From: Hyphomonas sediminis
GTDB lineage: Bacteria; Pseudomonadota; Alphaproteobacteria; Caulobacterales; Hyphomonadaceae
Direction: 5' to 3'
Length of the DNA stretch: 64,000 nt
Assembly: GCF_019679475.1 (NCBI RefSeq)
Contig: NZ_JAIEZP010000001.1
Span: forward strand, 3,038,001-3,102,000
Below the pieces are notes generated by a model, which saw only the letters and a list, made by a program, of their open reading frames with translations, had not been told where the DNA came from and did no database searches. Positions 18,946-26,858 of this stretch are shown here, piece after piece; position 1 is the stretch's first letter; each line of letters begins with the position of its first letter. The position numbers and the translations under genes are program-made.

Positions 18946-19440
18946 TCAACGCTGCTCCGCAGCGACGAAACGGGCCATCGCAGCTTTGTTGTGCGGGTCG
19001 ATCAACCGCTCTCCATCTGCAACGAGATCCAAGAGTGTCTGGCTTTGCAAGGCGCTGCGCCAAGCCTGTTCGGCGGCGAGCATACGGGTTTTGATGAAGC
19101 AGTCCGCCTTGTAGACGCAAGGATCTTGAGCCTTACCGGGCCCTCGCCGGCGGATCTCACGGCACACGAAGGCTGGCTCGCTCCCGTCGATCGCTTCAAC
19201 GATGTCGAGCAGCGTGATCTGGCTGGGCTCACGCGAGAGTCTATAGCCTCCTCGAGGTCCCGGCACGGCGTCGATGACGGAAGCGGCCGCCAGACCTCGC
19301 AAGTGCTTTAGAAGGTAAGACTCCGAGACCCCATGCAGCGCAGCAAGGCTCTTGCCGGCAAGAACTCTTCCCCGAGGCAGACCGGCCAATACCAGCGCAC
19401 AATGTAGCGCCGCTTCCACCCCGTCGCTCATCCTGCGCAT
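18946..19440 (-). CDS. Rrf2-family transcriptional regulator
   Basis: This 164-residue protein starts at the ATG at 19440, which has AGGAGG six bases upstream. It has the Rrf2 winged-helix layout: RMSDGVEAALHCALVLAGL, then a recognition helix region SLAALHGVSESYLLKHLRGLAAA, then GPRGGYRLSREPSQITLLDIVEAIDG, the family hallmark. Three cysteines follow (VCREI, then CVYKADC with five residues between), placed as in members that bind an iron-sulfur cluster. Cluster binding is possible but unproven. It is divergent from the AhpD-like gene, so it probably senses oxidative or nitrosative stress and controls that promoter and its own. Confidence 0.88.
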   Translation of the reverse strand: MRRMSDGVEAALHCALVLAGLPRGRVLAGKSLAALHGVSESYLLKHLRGLAAASVIDAVPGPRGGYRLSREPSQITLLDIVEAIDGSEPAFVCREIRRRGPGKAQDPCVYKADCFIKTRMLAAEQAWRSALQSQTLLDLVADGERLIDPHNKAAMARFVAAEQR

Positions 19441-19476
19441 CAACACCTCCTGTTTGCCGTTCGGGCTTGCATCGCT

Positions 19477-19508
19477 CAATCATGGATATATTTTATCTAT
19501 AATTTGAT
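19477..19508. promoter_or_regulatory. AT-rich dyad between rrf2-type gene and ahpD-like gene
   Basis: The 91-base divergent spacer contains one AT-rich stretch with the imperfect dyad GGATATATTTTATCTAT. Rrf2 regulators bind AT-rich palindromes of about this length next to their own genes, so this is the best operator candidate. It is proposed by position and composition only. Confidence 0.35.
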
Positions 19509-19531
19509 ACCACCCAGCCTCCACGGAGAAG

Positions 19532-19975
19532 ATGATGTCAGCCAGGATGAACATCGCCAACCTAGCCCCTGACCTCTACAAGGCGGTCCGCGCTTTGGAT
19601 GCAGCAGTGACGAAAGCGGGGCTCGACGACCGTTTGTTGCACCTCGTGAAGCTTCGTGCTTCGCAAATCAACGGCTGTGCCTACTGTGTCGACCTTCATG
19701 TGAAGGAAGCGCTCGCTGACGGGATCGACGCCCAGACACTGCACCTTGTCGCAGTCTGGCGGGAGTCACCACTCTTCGATGCGCGTGACAGAGCAGCGCT
19801 CGAATGGACGGAAAGCGTGACGCTGGCGGCGGAGACGGGCATTCCCCACGCGACATACGATGTCGTTCGATCGGTGTTTGCGGACAGCGACATCGCCAAG
19901 CTGACGATCGCTATCGGGACGATCAACATCTGGAACCGCATTGCCGTGAGTTCGAGGATGCAGCATCCTGTCTAG
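19532..19975 (+). CDS. Carboxymuconolactone decarboxylase / AhpD-like protein
   Basis: This 147-residue protein has the AhpD-like core LVKLRASQINGCAYCVDLHVKEAL (about 35-58) with the redox pair CAYC and the following histidine, used in alkylhydroperoxidase AhpD for peroxide reduction. It continues with the helical ARDRAALEWTESVT region usual in this family. The start is preceded by GGAGAAG; a second ATG follows directly. Regulation by the divergent Rrf2 gene is likely. The exact substrate (organic peroxide or another hydroperoxide) is not visible. Confidence 0.88.
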   Translation: MMSARMNIANLAPDLYKAVRALDAAVTKAGLDDRLLHLVKLRASQINGCAYCVDLHVKEALADGIDAQTLHLVAVWRESPLFDARDRAALEWTESVTLAAETGIPHATYDVVRSVFADSDIAKLTIAIGTINIWNRIAVSSRMQHPV

Positions 19976-19993
19976 GCGATCATGTGCGATCCT

Positions 19994-20024
19994 TTCGAAT
20001 GCTTGCTTCAAGGAAGCATTCGAA
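19994..20024 (+). terminator. Hairpin after the ahpD-like gene
   Basis: A perfect 11-base stem, TTCGAATGCTT paired with AAGCATTCGAA around a nine-base loop, starts 18 bases after the stop of the ahpD-like gene. There is no T-run after it, so it may stabilise the mRNA end or be only a weak terminator. Confidence 0.45.
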
Positions 20025-20347
20025 GGGTACGGAGCAATTATAGTGGAGCGGTTGCAGCCATTGCCAACCTTCAAGATATATCGTGCTATTGCCTAGAAAC
20101 GCAGCTCTCAGTTTGGATTGGTGCCGATACTGTGATGGGCGGGAACATCGCGCCGGATAAGGCAATCGGTAGTAGCTGGCGGCGCTGTCAGGCGAATACG
20201 AAAACGCGACCTGCCCCCAGCCCCGCTCTCGATTCCCAGATGACGATAAGAGCAAACGCGCACAGAGCTTTTACACGCATTCCCTCTATGTCAGATAATT
20301 GGAAAACCAATATAGACTGAGGCGCCTAAGCGAGATAGTTCAGCGCC
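20025..20347. other. Intergenic stretch before cobP/cobU
   Basis: About 320 bases show no supported gene. Small frames on both strands lack ribosome sites. The promoter of the adenosylcobinamide kinase gene must lie in its last part. I see no riboswitch-like conserved boxes here. Confidence 0.35.
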
Positions 20348-20854
20348 ATGCCAACCACTTTGCTCCTAGGAGGCGCCAGATCCGGTAAGAGTCGCAGAGC
20401 TCAGGACTTGGCTGAGCAGGCCTCCCCCCACCGTGTCTTTATCGCGACCGCCGAGCCCTTGGACGAAGAGATGGAAAGCAGGATTGCCCGGCATCAGGCA
20501 GATCGTGTTTCAGGATGGCGTACTCTAGAAACCCCGCTTGACCTGGTTTCGGCGCTCGGCGAAGCGGAGGAAAATGAAGCCGTCGTTGTCGATTGTCTGA
20601 CGCTGTGGCTCTCAAACCTGATGCACCATGGCCGGAATGTGGACGCCGAAATTGAGAAGCTCTGCGTCACACTCTTTGACACGAGCAAGACGGTGCTTCT
20701 CGTTTCGAACGAAATTGGCTTGGGGCTTGTGCCAGAAACAAAACTCGGTCGGTCCTTCAGGGACGCACAAGGCCGTCTCAATCAACGCGTTGCCTCGGCT
20801 TGCGGCGTGGTCGAATTCGTTGCAGCCGGCCTGCCGCTGCGCCTCAAGTCTTGA
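20348..20854 (+). CDS. cobP: Adenosylcobinamide kinase / guanylyltransferase
   Basis: This is a 168-residue bifunctional enzyme (CobP in alphaproteobacterial naming, CobU in enterics). It phosphorylates adenosylcobinamide and then transfers GMP from GTP, activating it for joining to the lower ligand by CobS. The P-loop GGARSGKS is at residues 8-15. EMESRIARHQADR with the guanylylated histidine, VVVDCLTLWLSNL and SNEIGLGLVPE follow, all family signatures, and the length is normal. It is convergent with cobC and their 3' ends overlap by 11 bases. It lies outside the riboswitch operon but completes the same salvage pathway. Confidence 0.95.
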   Translation: MPTTLLLGGARSGKSRRAQDLAEQASPHRVFIATAEPLDEEMESRIARHQADRVSGWRTLETPLDLVSALGEAEENEAVVVDCLTLWLSNLMHHGRNVDAEIEKLCVTLFDTSKTVLLVSNEIGLGLVPETKLGRSFRDAQGRLNQRVASACGVVEFVAAGLPLRLKS

Positions 20855-21836
20855 GGGCCGCCAGCAAGCGGTCTTCAGCCACTTCGTTCCCAGGCAGGCC
20901 GATCCGTACGAGCTTGTCGCTCCATGAAAACCGGCGCACATAGATCCCTCTTTGAGCAAGAGTTTTCCAAAGGGTGTGGGCATCGTCTGTCGCAACGATC
21001 CGAAAAAGATCCGTACCCCCACAGACATTCAGGCCGGATAGTTGGAGCAGGCGGTCAAGGCGCTCTCGCGCGTCTCTAAGCCGTTGGCGAGTTTCCGCCT
21101 GCCAGGCAAAGTCACGGCAGGCACGCGCGCCTATGGCCAAGGCCGGGCCGGATACCGGCCAGGCCCCAAGCAGGTTTTGCATGTCGACACGAACGGCCTC
21201 CGGGGCAATAAACGCCCCGAGCCGGAGGCCGGCAAGGCCGAAGAACTTCCCGAAAGAGCGCAGGACGATCAGTCCGCCCATGCCGCCATATGGCGTCATG
21301 CTGCACTCCGCATCGAGATCGGCATAGGCTTCGTCGACGATCAACCAGCCACCACGGCGCGAAAGACTCGTGGCCACCTGCAACAAGATCTCTGGTGCGA
21401 AAAGCCGTCCATCTGGATTATTTGGATTGCAAATGACGACAGATTCGAACTGATCGGCCATACGCAAAGGGTCTGTGGTTTCGACGACCTCGCTGCCTGC
21501 CCGCCGCCAGGCATCGACATGGTCGCCATATGTCGGAGACAGAATGGCAACTTTCTTTGGCCGGATTAGCATCGGCAACAGACGGATCAGAAACTCGCTT
21601 CCTGGGGCCATAACCAGACTTTCTGCAGGTGCCCGTATACTCTCCGCCATAGCCATTCGGCATGCATCATAAGCCTTTTGGGTAGGCAGGTGATGAAATA
21701 CCTTAACCGGAATATCTTCAACCGGATAAGCCCATGGGTTGATCCCGGTAGAGAGGTCAATCCAGGGCTGGGGCGCGAAGGGAAATGCCAAGCGCATCCG
21801 GTCCAGCGCGCCGCCATGAACAAGATCCGCTTTCAT
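20844..21836 (-). CDS. cobC: Threonine-phosphate decarboxylase-like PLP enzyme
   Basis: This is a 330-residue fold-type I PLP enzyme. It begins HGGALDRMRLAFPFAPQPWIDLSTGINPW, typical of CobC/CobD, which make the aminopropanol phosphate arm of cobalamin. The substrate-binding NPNNPDGR, the VDEAYADLD aspartate region and the PLP lysine in SFGKFFGLAGLRLG are present. The ATG at 21836 overlaps the preceding cobD stop as ATGA; a longer frame start is not needed. It is the last gene of the riboswitch-led operon and works with the synthase encoded just upstream. Confidence 0.92.
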   Translation of the reverse strand: MKADLVHGGALDRMRLAFPFAPQPWIDLSTGINPWAYPVEDIPVKVFHHLPTQKAYDACRMAMAESIRAPAESLVMAPGSEFLIRLLPMLIRPKKVAILSPTYGDHVDAWRRAGSEVVETTDPLRMADQFESVVICNPNNPDGRLFAPEILLQVATSLSRRGGWLIVDEAYADLDAECSMTPYGGMGGLIVLRSFGKFFGLAGLRLGAFIAPEAVRVDMQNLLGAWPVSGPALAIGARACRDFAWQAETRQRLRDARERLDRLLQLSGLNVCGGTDLFRIVATDDAHTLWKTLAQRGIYVRRFSWSDKLVRIGLPGNEVAEDRLLAALKT

Positions 21837-22783
21837 CTGACCGCCTCCAACAAGACAAGACCGGTCAGCGCGAGCCACGCTATCGCCAGCGCCAATGTAT
21901 AAAGGCGCAACGCACTTCGAATATCTGAGGCATCGGCGTCTCGCGCTTCAGGATTGAGCCATGGTTCTTCGCTGCGCCGGTCGCCGTAGATCCGCGGACC
22001 GGAGAGGCGGATCCCGAGCGCGCCAGCCATCGCCGCTTCGGGCCAGCCGGCGTTCGGCGAGCGATGTCCTCGCGCGTCTCGCAACATTATGCGGAAAGCT
22101 GAAAGCCGCGCAGAAGCGATTGCAATGAACAGGCCCGTCAATCGCGCAGGGACAAGGTTGGCCACATCATCAAGACGCGCCGCAAAGCCGCCAAATGCTT
22201 CATAACGTTCATTGCGATGCCCGATGATCGAATCCAGCGTATTTATGGTTTTGTAGGCGACGAGGCCGGGCAAGCCGAAAAATGCCCCCCAAAAAAGCGG
22301 CGCGATGACCCCATCTGACGCGTTTTCAGAAAGGCTTTCGATTGACGCTCGGGCGATGCCGGCCTCATCCAACCGGTCGGGATCGCGGCCGACGATCAGC
22401 GATACCGCCGTGCGGGCTGCAGACTGGTCGCCAACCGAAAGAGGCGCGGCAACCGCAGCTACATGCTGGTAGAGACTGCGCGATGCAAGAAGACTGGACG
22501 CGATAGCCGCCTGGACCACATAGCCTGTCCATCCGTCAGGAAGACTACGAACCAAAAGCAGCGCTAACCCAGTGGCGAGCATCACTGTAAGCGAGCTAGC
22601 CAACGTACCGAACATGTAACGGCCCCAGGACGGAAAAGCCCGCCTGTTGAGTCTCTGCTCCAACCAGGCGATCAATACTCCCAGCCAGACCACAGGGTGG
22701 CGCACGCGTCGATATAGCCAGTCCGGCCAGCCGAACACTGCCTCAACCGCCCAGGAGGCCAGCATGAGGAGAGCCGGCGTCAT
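21833..22783 (-). CDS. cobD: Adenosylcobinamide-phosphate synthase (CobD/CbiB)
   Basis: This 316-residue membrane protein condenses adenosylcobyric acid with the aminopropanol (phosphate) arm. The family core is visible: VRHPVVWLGVLIAWLEQRLNR near the start, IVGRDPDRLDEAGIARASIESLSENASDGVIAPLFW with the conserved ENxxDG segment, and YKTINTLDSIIGHRNERYEAFG. The ATG at 22783 overlaps the cobQ stop as ATGA, so I prefer it to the frame start at 22801. It is sixth in the operon and sits between its substrate-making neighbours CobQ and CobC. Confidence 0.94.
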   Translation of the reverse strand: MTPALLMLASWAVEAVFGWPDWLYRRVRHPVVWLGVLIAWLEQRLNRRAFPSWGRYMFGTLASSLTVMLATGLALLLVRSLPDGWTGYVVQAAIASSLLASRSLYQHVAAVAAPLSVGDQSAARTAVSLIVGRDPDRLDEAGIARASIESLSENASDGVIAPLFWGAFFGLPGLVAYKTINTLDSIIGHRNERYEAFGGFAARLDDVANLVPARLTGLFIAIASARLSAFRIMLRDARGHRSPNAGWPEAAMAGALGIRLSGPRIYGDRRSEEPWLNPEARDADASDIRSALRLYTLALAIAWLALTGLVLLEAVR

Positions 22784-24267
22784 CGCGCCGCCGGTTGCCA
22801 ACCCGGGTGCCTTGCTGTCGACAGGAGCGATTCGATATCGACACTGCCTTCAACGCCGTCAGCAAGTTGGTCGAGCGCGTTTTCAACTGACGCATCATAG
22901 GAGAATCCGGCATCGGGCGCTCCCCCCGCGCGCTCTAGCCAGCCACGGCGAAACGCATCACTTGAGAAAGCACCGTGCAGATAGGTGCCCTCAATACGAC
23001 CACTTGCCGAGCGCGCGCCATCAAAAGTGCCAGCCAGGTCAAACATGGGCCGTTCTGTATCCCGCCCGGTGGTCCGCCCGGTGTGTATCTCGTAGCCGGC
23101 CACCGGAGACAGGCTTTGGGAACACTGGCCCGAAACCGGCGCCACCTGTTTGTGGCACGTCATCAGCGTCTCCACTTCCAGCAAACCCAAACCGTGTGCC
23201 TCTCCAGGACAGCCATCAACCCCGTCAGGATCGGAAATCCGCCTACCGAGCATCTGATAGCCGCCACACACACCGAGGACCCGTCCCCCGGCGCGGGCAT
23301 GGGCAATGAGATCGTGATCCCAGCCCTGCTGGCGCAGGAAAGCGAGATCGCCAAGCGTGGACTTGGTGCCAAACAGGATGATCACATCCGCCGCGCGGGG
23401 GATCGGCTGCCCAGGCGCCACCCATTTGAAATCTACCCCTGGCTCCTGTTTCAGAGGATCGGCATCGTCGAAATTCGCCATGCGCGACAGCATGGGCGCA
23501 ACCACCAGCAGGTTCCCACCTTTCCCTGCACTCGACCGCTGTAAAACGACAGCATCTTCCGCAGGAAGATAGGCCGTCGCAGGGAGCCAGGGGACAACGC
23601 CGAAACATGGCCAACCGGTCTTCTCTTCTATGGCACGCATTCCATCTGCAAAAAGCGCCGGATCACCACGGAACTTGTTCACGAGAAACCCTGTGATCAT
23701 TGCGGCATCGTCTTCGTCCAGCACGGCTTTGGCGCCCACCAGACTTGCAATCACCCCGCCCTTGTCGATGTCTCCGATCAGGCAGACAGGAACGCCGGCG
23801 CGCCGCGCAAACCCCATATTGGCGATGTCGCGGGCACGCAGGTTGATTTCCGAAGGACTGCCCGCCCCCTCGACGAGGACAAGATCATGCGCAGCCGTCA
23901 GGCGATTGAAACTCTCCATGACCCTTTCCAGCAGATCGCCGCGATGTGCCATATAGTGGGCGGCATCCATGGCCCCGACCGTTTTTCCATGCACGATCAG
24001 CTGCGCCCGCCGGTCCGTTTCCGGTTTCAGGAGGACTGGATTGAAATCCGTATCTGGCGCCAGTCCGCATGCCAGAGCTTGGAGCGCCTGCGCGCGGCCG
24101 ATTTCTCCGCCAGAGGCGCAAGCAGCCGCATTGTTGGACATGTTCTGCGGCTTGAAAGGGGCAACGCTCAATCCCCGGCGTTTTGCAATCCGGCAAATCG
24201 CTGCAGTAAGAATGGACTTGCCTACATCAGAGCCAGTGCCCTGAAGCATCAACGTCTTTGCAGTCAT
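22780..24267 (-). CDS. cobQ: Cobyric acid synthase
   Basis: This 495-residue ATP-dependent amidotransferase converts adenosylcobyrinic acid a,c-diamide to adenosylcobyric acid using glutamine. The N-terminal P-loop-like GTGSDVGKSILTAAICRI and PFKPQNMSNNAAA mark the synthetase half. The class I glutaminase half has the nucleophile motif GVCGGYQMLG and the histidine region EGTYLHGAF near the C-terminus. The start overlaps the btuD stop as ATGA. Its presence without corrin-ring genes suggests that imported or partly degraded corrinoids feed in at or near this step, or that earlier genes are elsewhere. Confidence 0.95.
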   Translation of the reverse strand: MTAKTLMLQGTGSDVGKSILTAAICRIAKRRGLSVAPFKPQNMSNNAAACASGGEIGRAQALQALACGLAPDTDFNPVLLKPETDRRAQLIVHGKTVGAMDAAHYMAHRGDLLERVMESFNRLTAAHDLVLVEGAGSPSEINLRARDIANMGFARRAGVPVCLIGDIDKGGVIASLVGAKAVLDEDDAAMITGFLVNKFRGDPALFADGMRAIEEKTGWPCFGVVPWLPATAYLPAEDAVVLQRSSAGKGGNLLVVAPMLSRMANFDDADPLKQEPGVDFKWVAPGQPIPRAADVIILFGTKSTLGDLAFLRQQGWDHDLIAHARAGGRVLGVCGGYQMLGRRISDPDGVDGCPGEAHGLGLLEVETLMTCHKQVAPVSGQCSQSLSPVAGYEIHTGRTTGRDTERPMFDLAGTFDGARSASGRIEGTYLHGAFSSDAFRRGWLERAGGAPDAGFSYDASVENALDQLADGVEGSVDIESLLSTARHPGWQPAAR

Positions 24268-25025
24268 GTCGCCCCTTCGATCTCCACAGATCGCCCATCC
24301 ACACGCGCGCGGACCCCGTAGATGTCCGCCAGACGCCCCTCCGTAAGCGTATCTTCTGGCGAACCGTCTGCAATGACGTGGCCGTCCTTCATCCAGACCA
24401 TTCGCGTTGCATATCTTGCCGCCAGGGCTATATCGTGAAGGACAACCAGCGCGCCGCCTCCCTCGTCGACGAAGTGCCGGATCATATCCATGACGCGGAA
24501 CTGATGGCGTGGGTCCAATGCGGCCACAGGCTCATCCGCAACCAGAAGCGGGGCGTCTGCCGCGAACGCCCGGGCACAATGAACCCGCGCAAGCTCGCCG
24601 CCCGAGAGCGTGTCGGTATGGCGATCCGCAAGCCCGGTCAGGTCGCAGAGCCTGATCGCGCGCTCGACCGCAACAGAATCCATTTGGCTGAGGCGTCCCG
24701 GAGCAGCGCCATAAGCAAATCGGCCAAGAGCGACGACATCGCGAACGGTGTTCGGCCACGCAAGCGGGCGCTGTTGTGGAAGAAAAGCAACGCGGCGAGC
24801 GCGCTCCATAGGCGACAGCTTTTCGCTATCGTCGCCATTCAACAGCGCTTCGCCGGAGGCGCGACTTTCAAGTCCGAGCGCAGAACGAAGCAGGCTGGTC
24901 TTGCCCGCCCCATTTGGACCCAGCAGCGCCACCAGTTCACCCTGCGCCAATCTGAGGCTCGCCTTGCAAACAATCTTTGCCTTACCGGCCCGCACCGAGA
25001 GGTTCCGGATCTCCAAATCAGCCAT
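24264..25025 (-). CDS. btuD: ABC transporter ATP-binding protein, vitamin B12 import
   Basis: This is a 253-residue ATPase with Walker A GPNGAGKTS (36-44), the Q-loop at FLPQQ, the signature LSGGE (140-144), Walker B LLVADEP (160-166) and the H-loop at VLHDIALAAR. It is of the FecE/BtuD class that energises uptake of B12, haem or iron chelates. B12 is assigned from context: it follows btuB-btuF-btuC under a cobalamin riboswitch and precedes cobQ. It overlaps btuC by eight bases and cobQ by four. Confidence 0.92.
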   Translation of the reverse strand: MADLEIRNLSVRAGKAKIVCKASLRLAQGELVALLGPNGAGKTSLLRSALGLESRASGEALLNGDDSEKLSPMERARRVAFLPQQRPLAWPNTVRDVVALGRFAYGAAPGRLSQMDSVAVERAIRLCDLTGLADRHTDTLSGGELARVHCARAFAADAPLLVADEPVAALDPRHQFRVMDMIRHFVDEGGGALVVLHDIALAARYATRMVWMKDGHVIADGSPEDTLTEGRLADIYGVRARVDGRSVEIEGAT

Positions 25026-26007
25026 TCAGGGCACGCCTTCTCATCGCAATCCAGACAAAGGCAGGCGCACCGACCAGCGCAGCGACGACGCCGAGCTTGA
25101 GTTCGTTGGAAGTGGGCAGCAGGCGCACGCCAATATCCGCCAGAACGAGGAAAAGGCCCGCCAGGAGCGCCGATGGAATGAGCGACCGGGCAGGATCATG
25201 TTTTACCAGTGGCCGAATTATGTGCGGGGCGACAATTCCGGCAAATCCGATTGCCCCGGCCAGCGCCACGGACCCGCCTGTGGCCAGCCCCGCCCCCAGA
25301 ACCGTCAGTATGCGCTGGTTTCGCAGATTGAGCCCGACACCGGTTGCTGCTTCCTCGCCTAGGGTCAGAGCGGACAGTCCGCGCCGCGACATAAGCAGGA
25401 TACCGCCGCCTGCGAGGATGAACGGGGCCACGAGGCCGACCTCCTGAAAGCTGCGATTGGCAACCGAGCCAAGCATCCAGTTGATCATGTCGGACAATGA
25501 GAACGGATTGGGAGCGAGGTTCATCAGCAGCGTCATTGCCGCGCCGGAAAAGCTGGAAAGCCCGACACCAATCAGAATGAGGGTCACGACAGATCGCGTC
25601 CGGATGGCGGCAAGCGCTATCAAGACAGTTGCAGCAAGCGCGCCAGCAATCGCAGAGACCGGAAGAACCCACGGCGAAAGCGCCGCAAAGCCATAGTAAA
25701 GCGAAAACGTTGCAAACAGGGAGGCCGAGGCCGAGACCCCCAGAACACCTGGTTCAGCAAGCGGATTGCGCAGCAGGCCCTGCAAGGCGGCGCCGCTGAT
25801 GCCAAGCGCTGCGCCGGTGATGAACGCCGCAATTGCCCGCGGCAGACGGATCTGCCAGACGACCAGCCGGTCACCAACATCCGCGCCACCAAAGAAAGCG
25901 GCGATGACCCTGTCGGCGGGCAAAGGTGTCGAGCCAAGCAGGCAGGCCATAAAAACGGCGAACACGGAGGCAGTTATCAGGACGGGCAGCAACAGGCGGT
26001 CAATCAT
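25018..26007 (-). CDS. btuC: ABC transporter permease, vitamin B12 import
   Basis: This 329-residue FecCD-family permease has about nine or ten hydrophobic helices. The family landmarks LPRAIAAFITGAALGISGAALQGLLRNPLAEPG and GAIGFAGIVAPHIIRPLVKHDPARSLIPSALLAG (the coupling region that contacts the ATPase) are both present. The ATG at 26007 overlaps the btuF stop as ATGA, so a 22-residue upstream extension is rejected. It forms the inner-membrane channel with BtuD and receives substrate from BtuF. Confidence 0.93.
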   Translation of the reverse strand: MIDRLLLPVLITASVFAVFMACLLGSTPLPADRVIAAFFGGADVGDRLVVWQIRLPRAIAAFITGAALGISGAALQGLLRNPLAEPGVLGVSASASLFATFSLYYGFAALSPWVLPVSAIAGALAATVLIALAAIRTRSVVTLILIGVGLSSFSGAAMTLLMNLAPNPFSLSDMINWMLGSVANRSFQEVGLVAPFILAGGGILLMSRRGLSALTLGEEAATGVGLNLRNQRILTVLGAGLATGGSVALAGAIGFAGIVAPHIIRPLVKHDPARSLIPSALLAGLFLVLADIGVRLLPTSNELKLGVVAALVGAPAFVWIAMRRRALNG

Positions 26008-26849
26008 TTCCCGCCTCCTCGGGCCAGCGCCTCGATGGCATCGAGAATGAACCAGCCGCCACAGGCGGTCCATGCCCCCTTCAGCGGCACCACTGTGTGA
26101 TCATTCATCTGGCGCTCTGCGACCGGATGTTTCATCGGGCTCCAGGAATCCGGATGATTGGTTAGCTGGTCGAAGAAAGCAGCTGCGATGACATCCGGCT
26201 GTTCATAAGCAAGACGTTCGAGAGGGATCGAGCGCCAGCCCGGTTTCTGTTCGAAGTTCTCGAAACCCGCCTCCCGAAGCATTTCATGCACCATGGAACC
26301 GGGGCCGGTCGTGATGCCGGCCGGCGTCATGTAGAGGGCAATTTCACCATCCGTGCGCCTACGAAGTGTTTGCAGGCGCGTCCGGAAATCGGCGACAAGA
26401 TCCCGCCCCCGCTCGCCCTGGCCAAGGCCATCTGCCATATGCTGGATCAGGCTTGGAATGGAGCCGACCTCTTCACTGTCAACATTTGAAGTCCAGCCAA
26501 CCGTAAGCACCGGCACGCCCGCACGCTTAAAAAATGCTTCAGCGTTTGGTCCGCCCCCATACGCGCGGACGACAAGGTCCGGCTTGAGAAGGAGCACATC
26601 CTCGGCCACTGGCCGAACCGTCGGAACGCCAGCCGCCGCATCGCGCATATAGGAAAATTCTTTCACGCCGTCTGGGGAGATGGCCAGGATCTGTTCTGCG
26701 TCGGCAAGCTTCAGAACATACTGATCGGCGCAATAATCGAGACTGACGATCCGCATCGGGCGTTCGCTTTCATCTGCCTGCTGCGCGGGAGGAACGCCGC
26801 AGGCAGAAAGGCCAAACGCCAGAAGTGAAAGGATCGCCAGTCTCGACAT
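26004..26849 (-). CDS. btuF: Periplasmic B12-binding lipoprotein of ABC importer
   Basis: This 281-residue substrate-binding protein of the BtuF/FecB type has a lipobox LSAC (about 14-17), so it is lipid-anchored rather than free. The body has the usual two-lobe signature: MRIVSLDYCADQYVLKLADAEQILAIS, then VPTVRPVAEDVLLLKPDLVV, and a helical link before the C-terminal lobe. It starts ten bases after the btuB stop. It binds cobalamin (by context) delivered through BtuB and passes it to BtuC. Confidence 0.9.
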   Translation of the reverse strand: MSRLAILSLLAFGLSACGVPPAQQADESERPMRIVSLDYCADQYVLKLADAEQILAISPDGVKEFSYMRDAAAGVPTVRPVAEDVLLLKPDLVVRAYGGGPNAEAFFKRAGVPVLTVGWTSNVDSEEVGSIPSLIQHMADGLGQGERGRDLVADFRTRLQTLRRRTDGEIALYMTPAGITTGPGSMVHEMLREAGFENFEQKPGWRSIPLERLAYEQPDVIAAAFFDQLTNHPDSWSPMKHPVAERQMNDHTVVPLKGAWTACGGWFILDAIEALARGGGK

Positions 26850-26858
26850 CTGCTGCTC

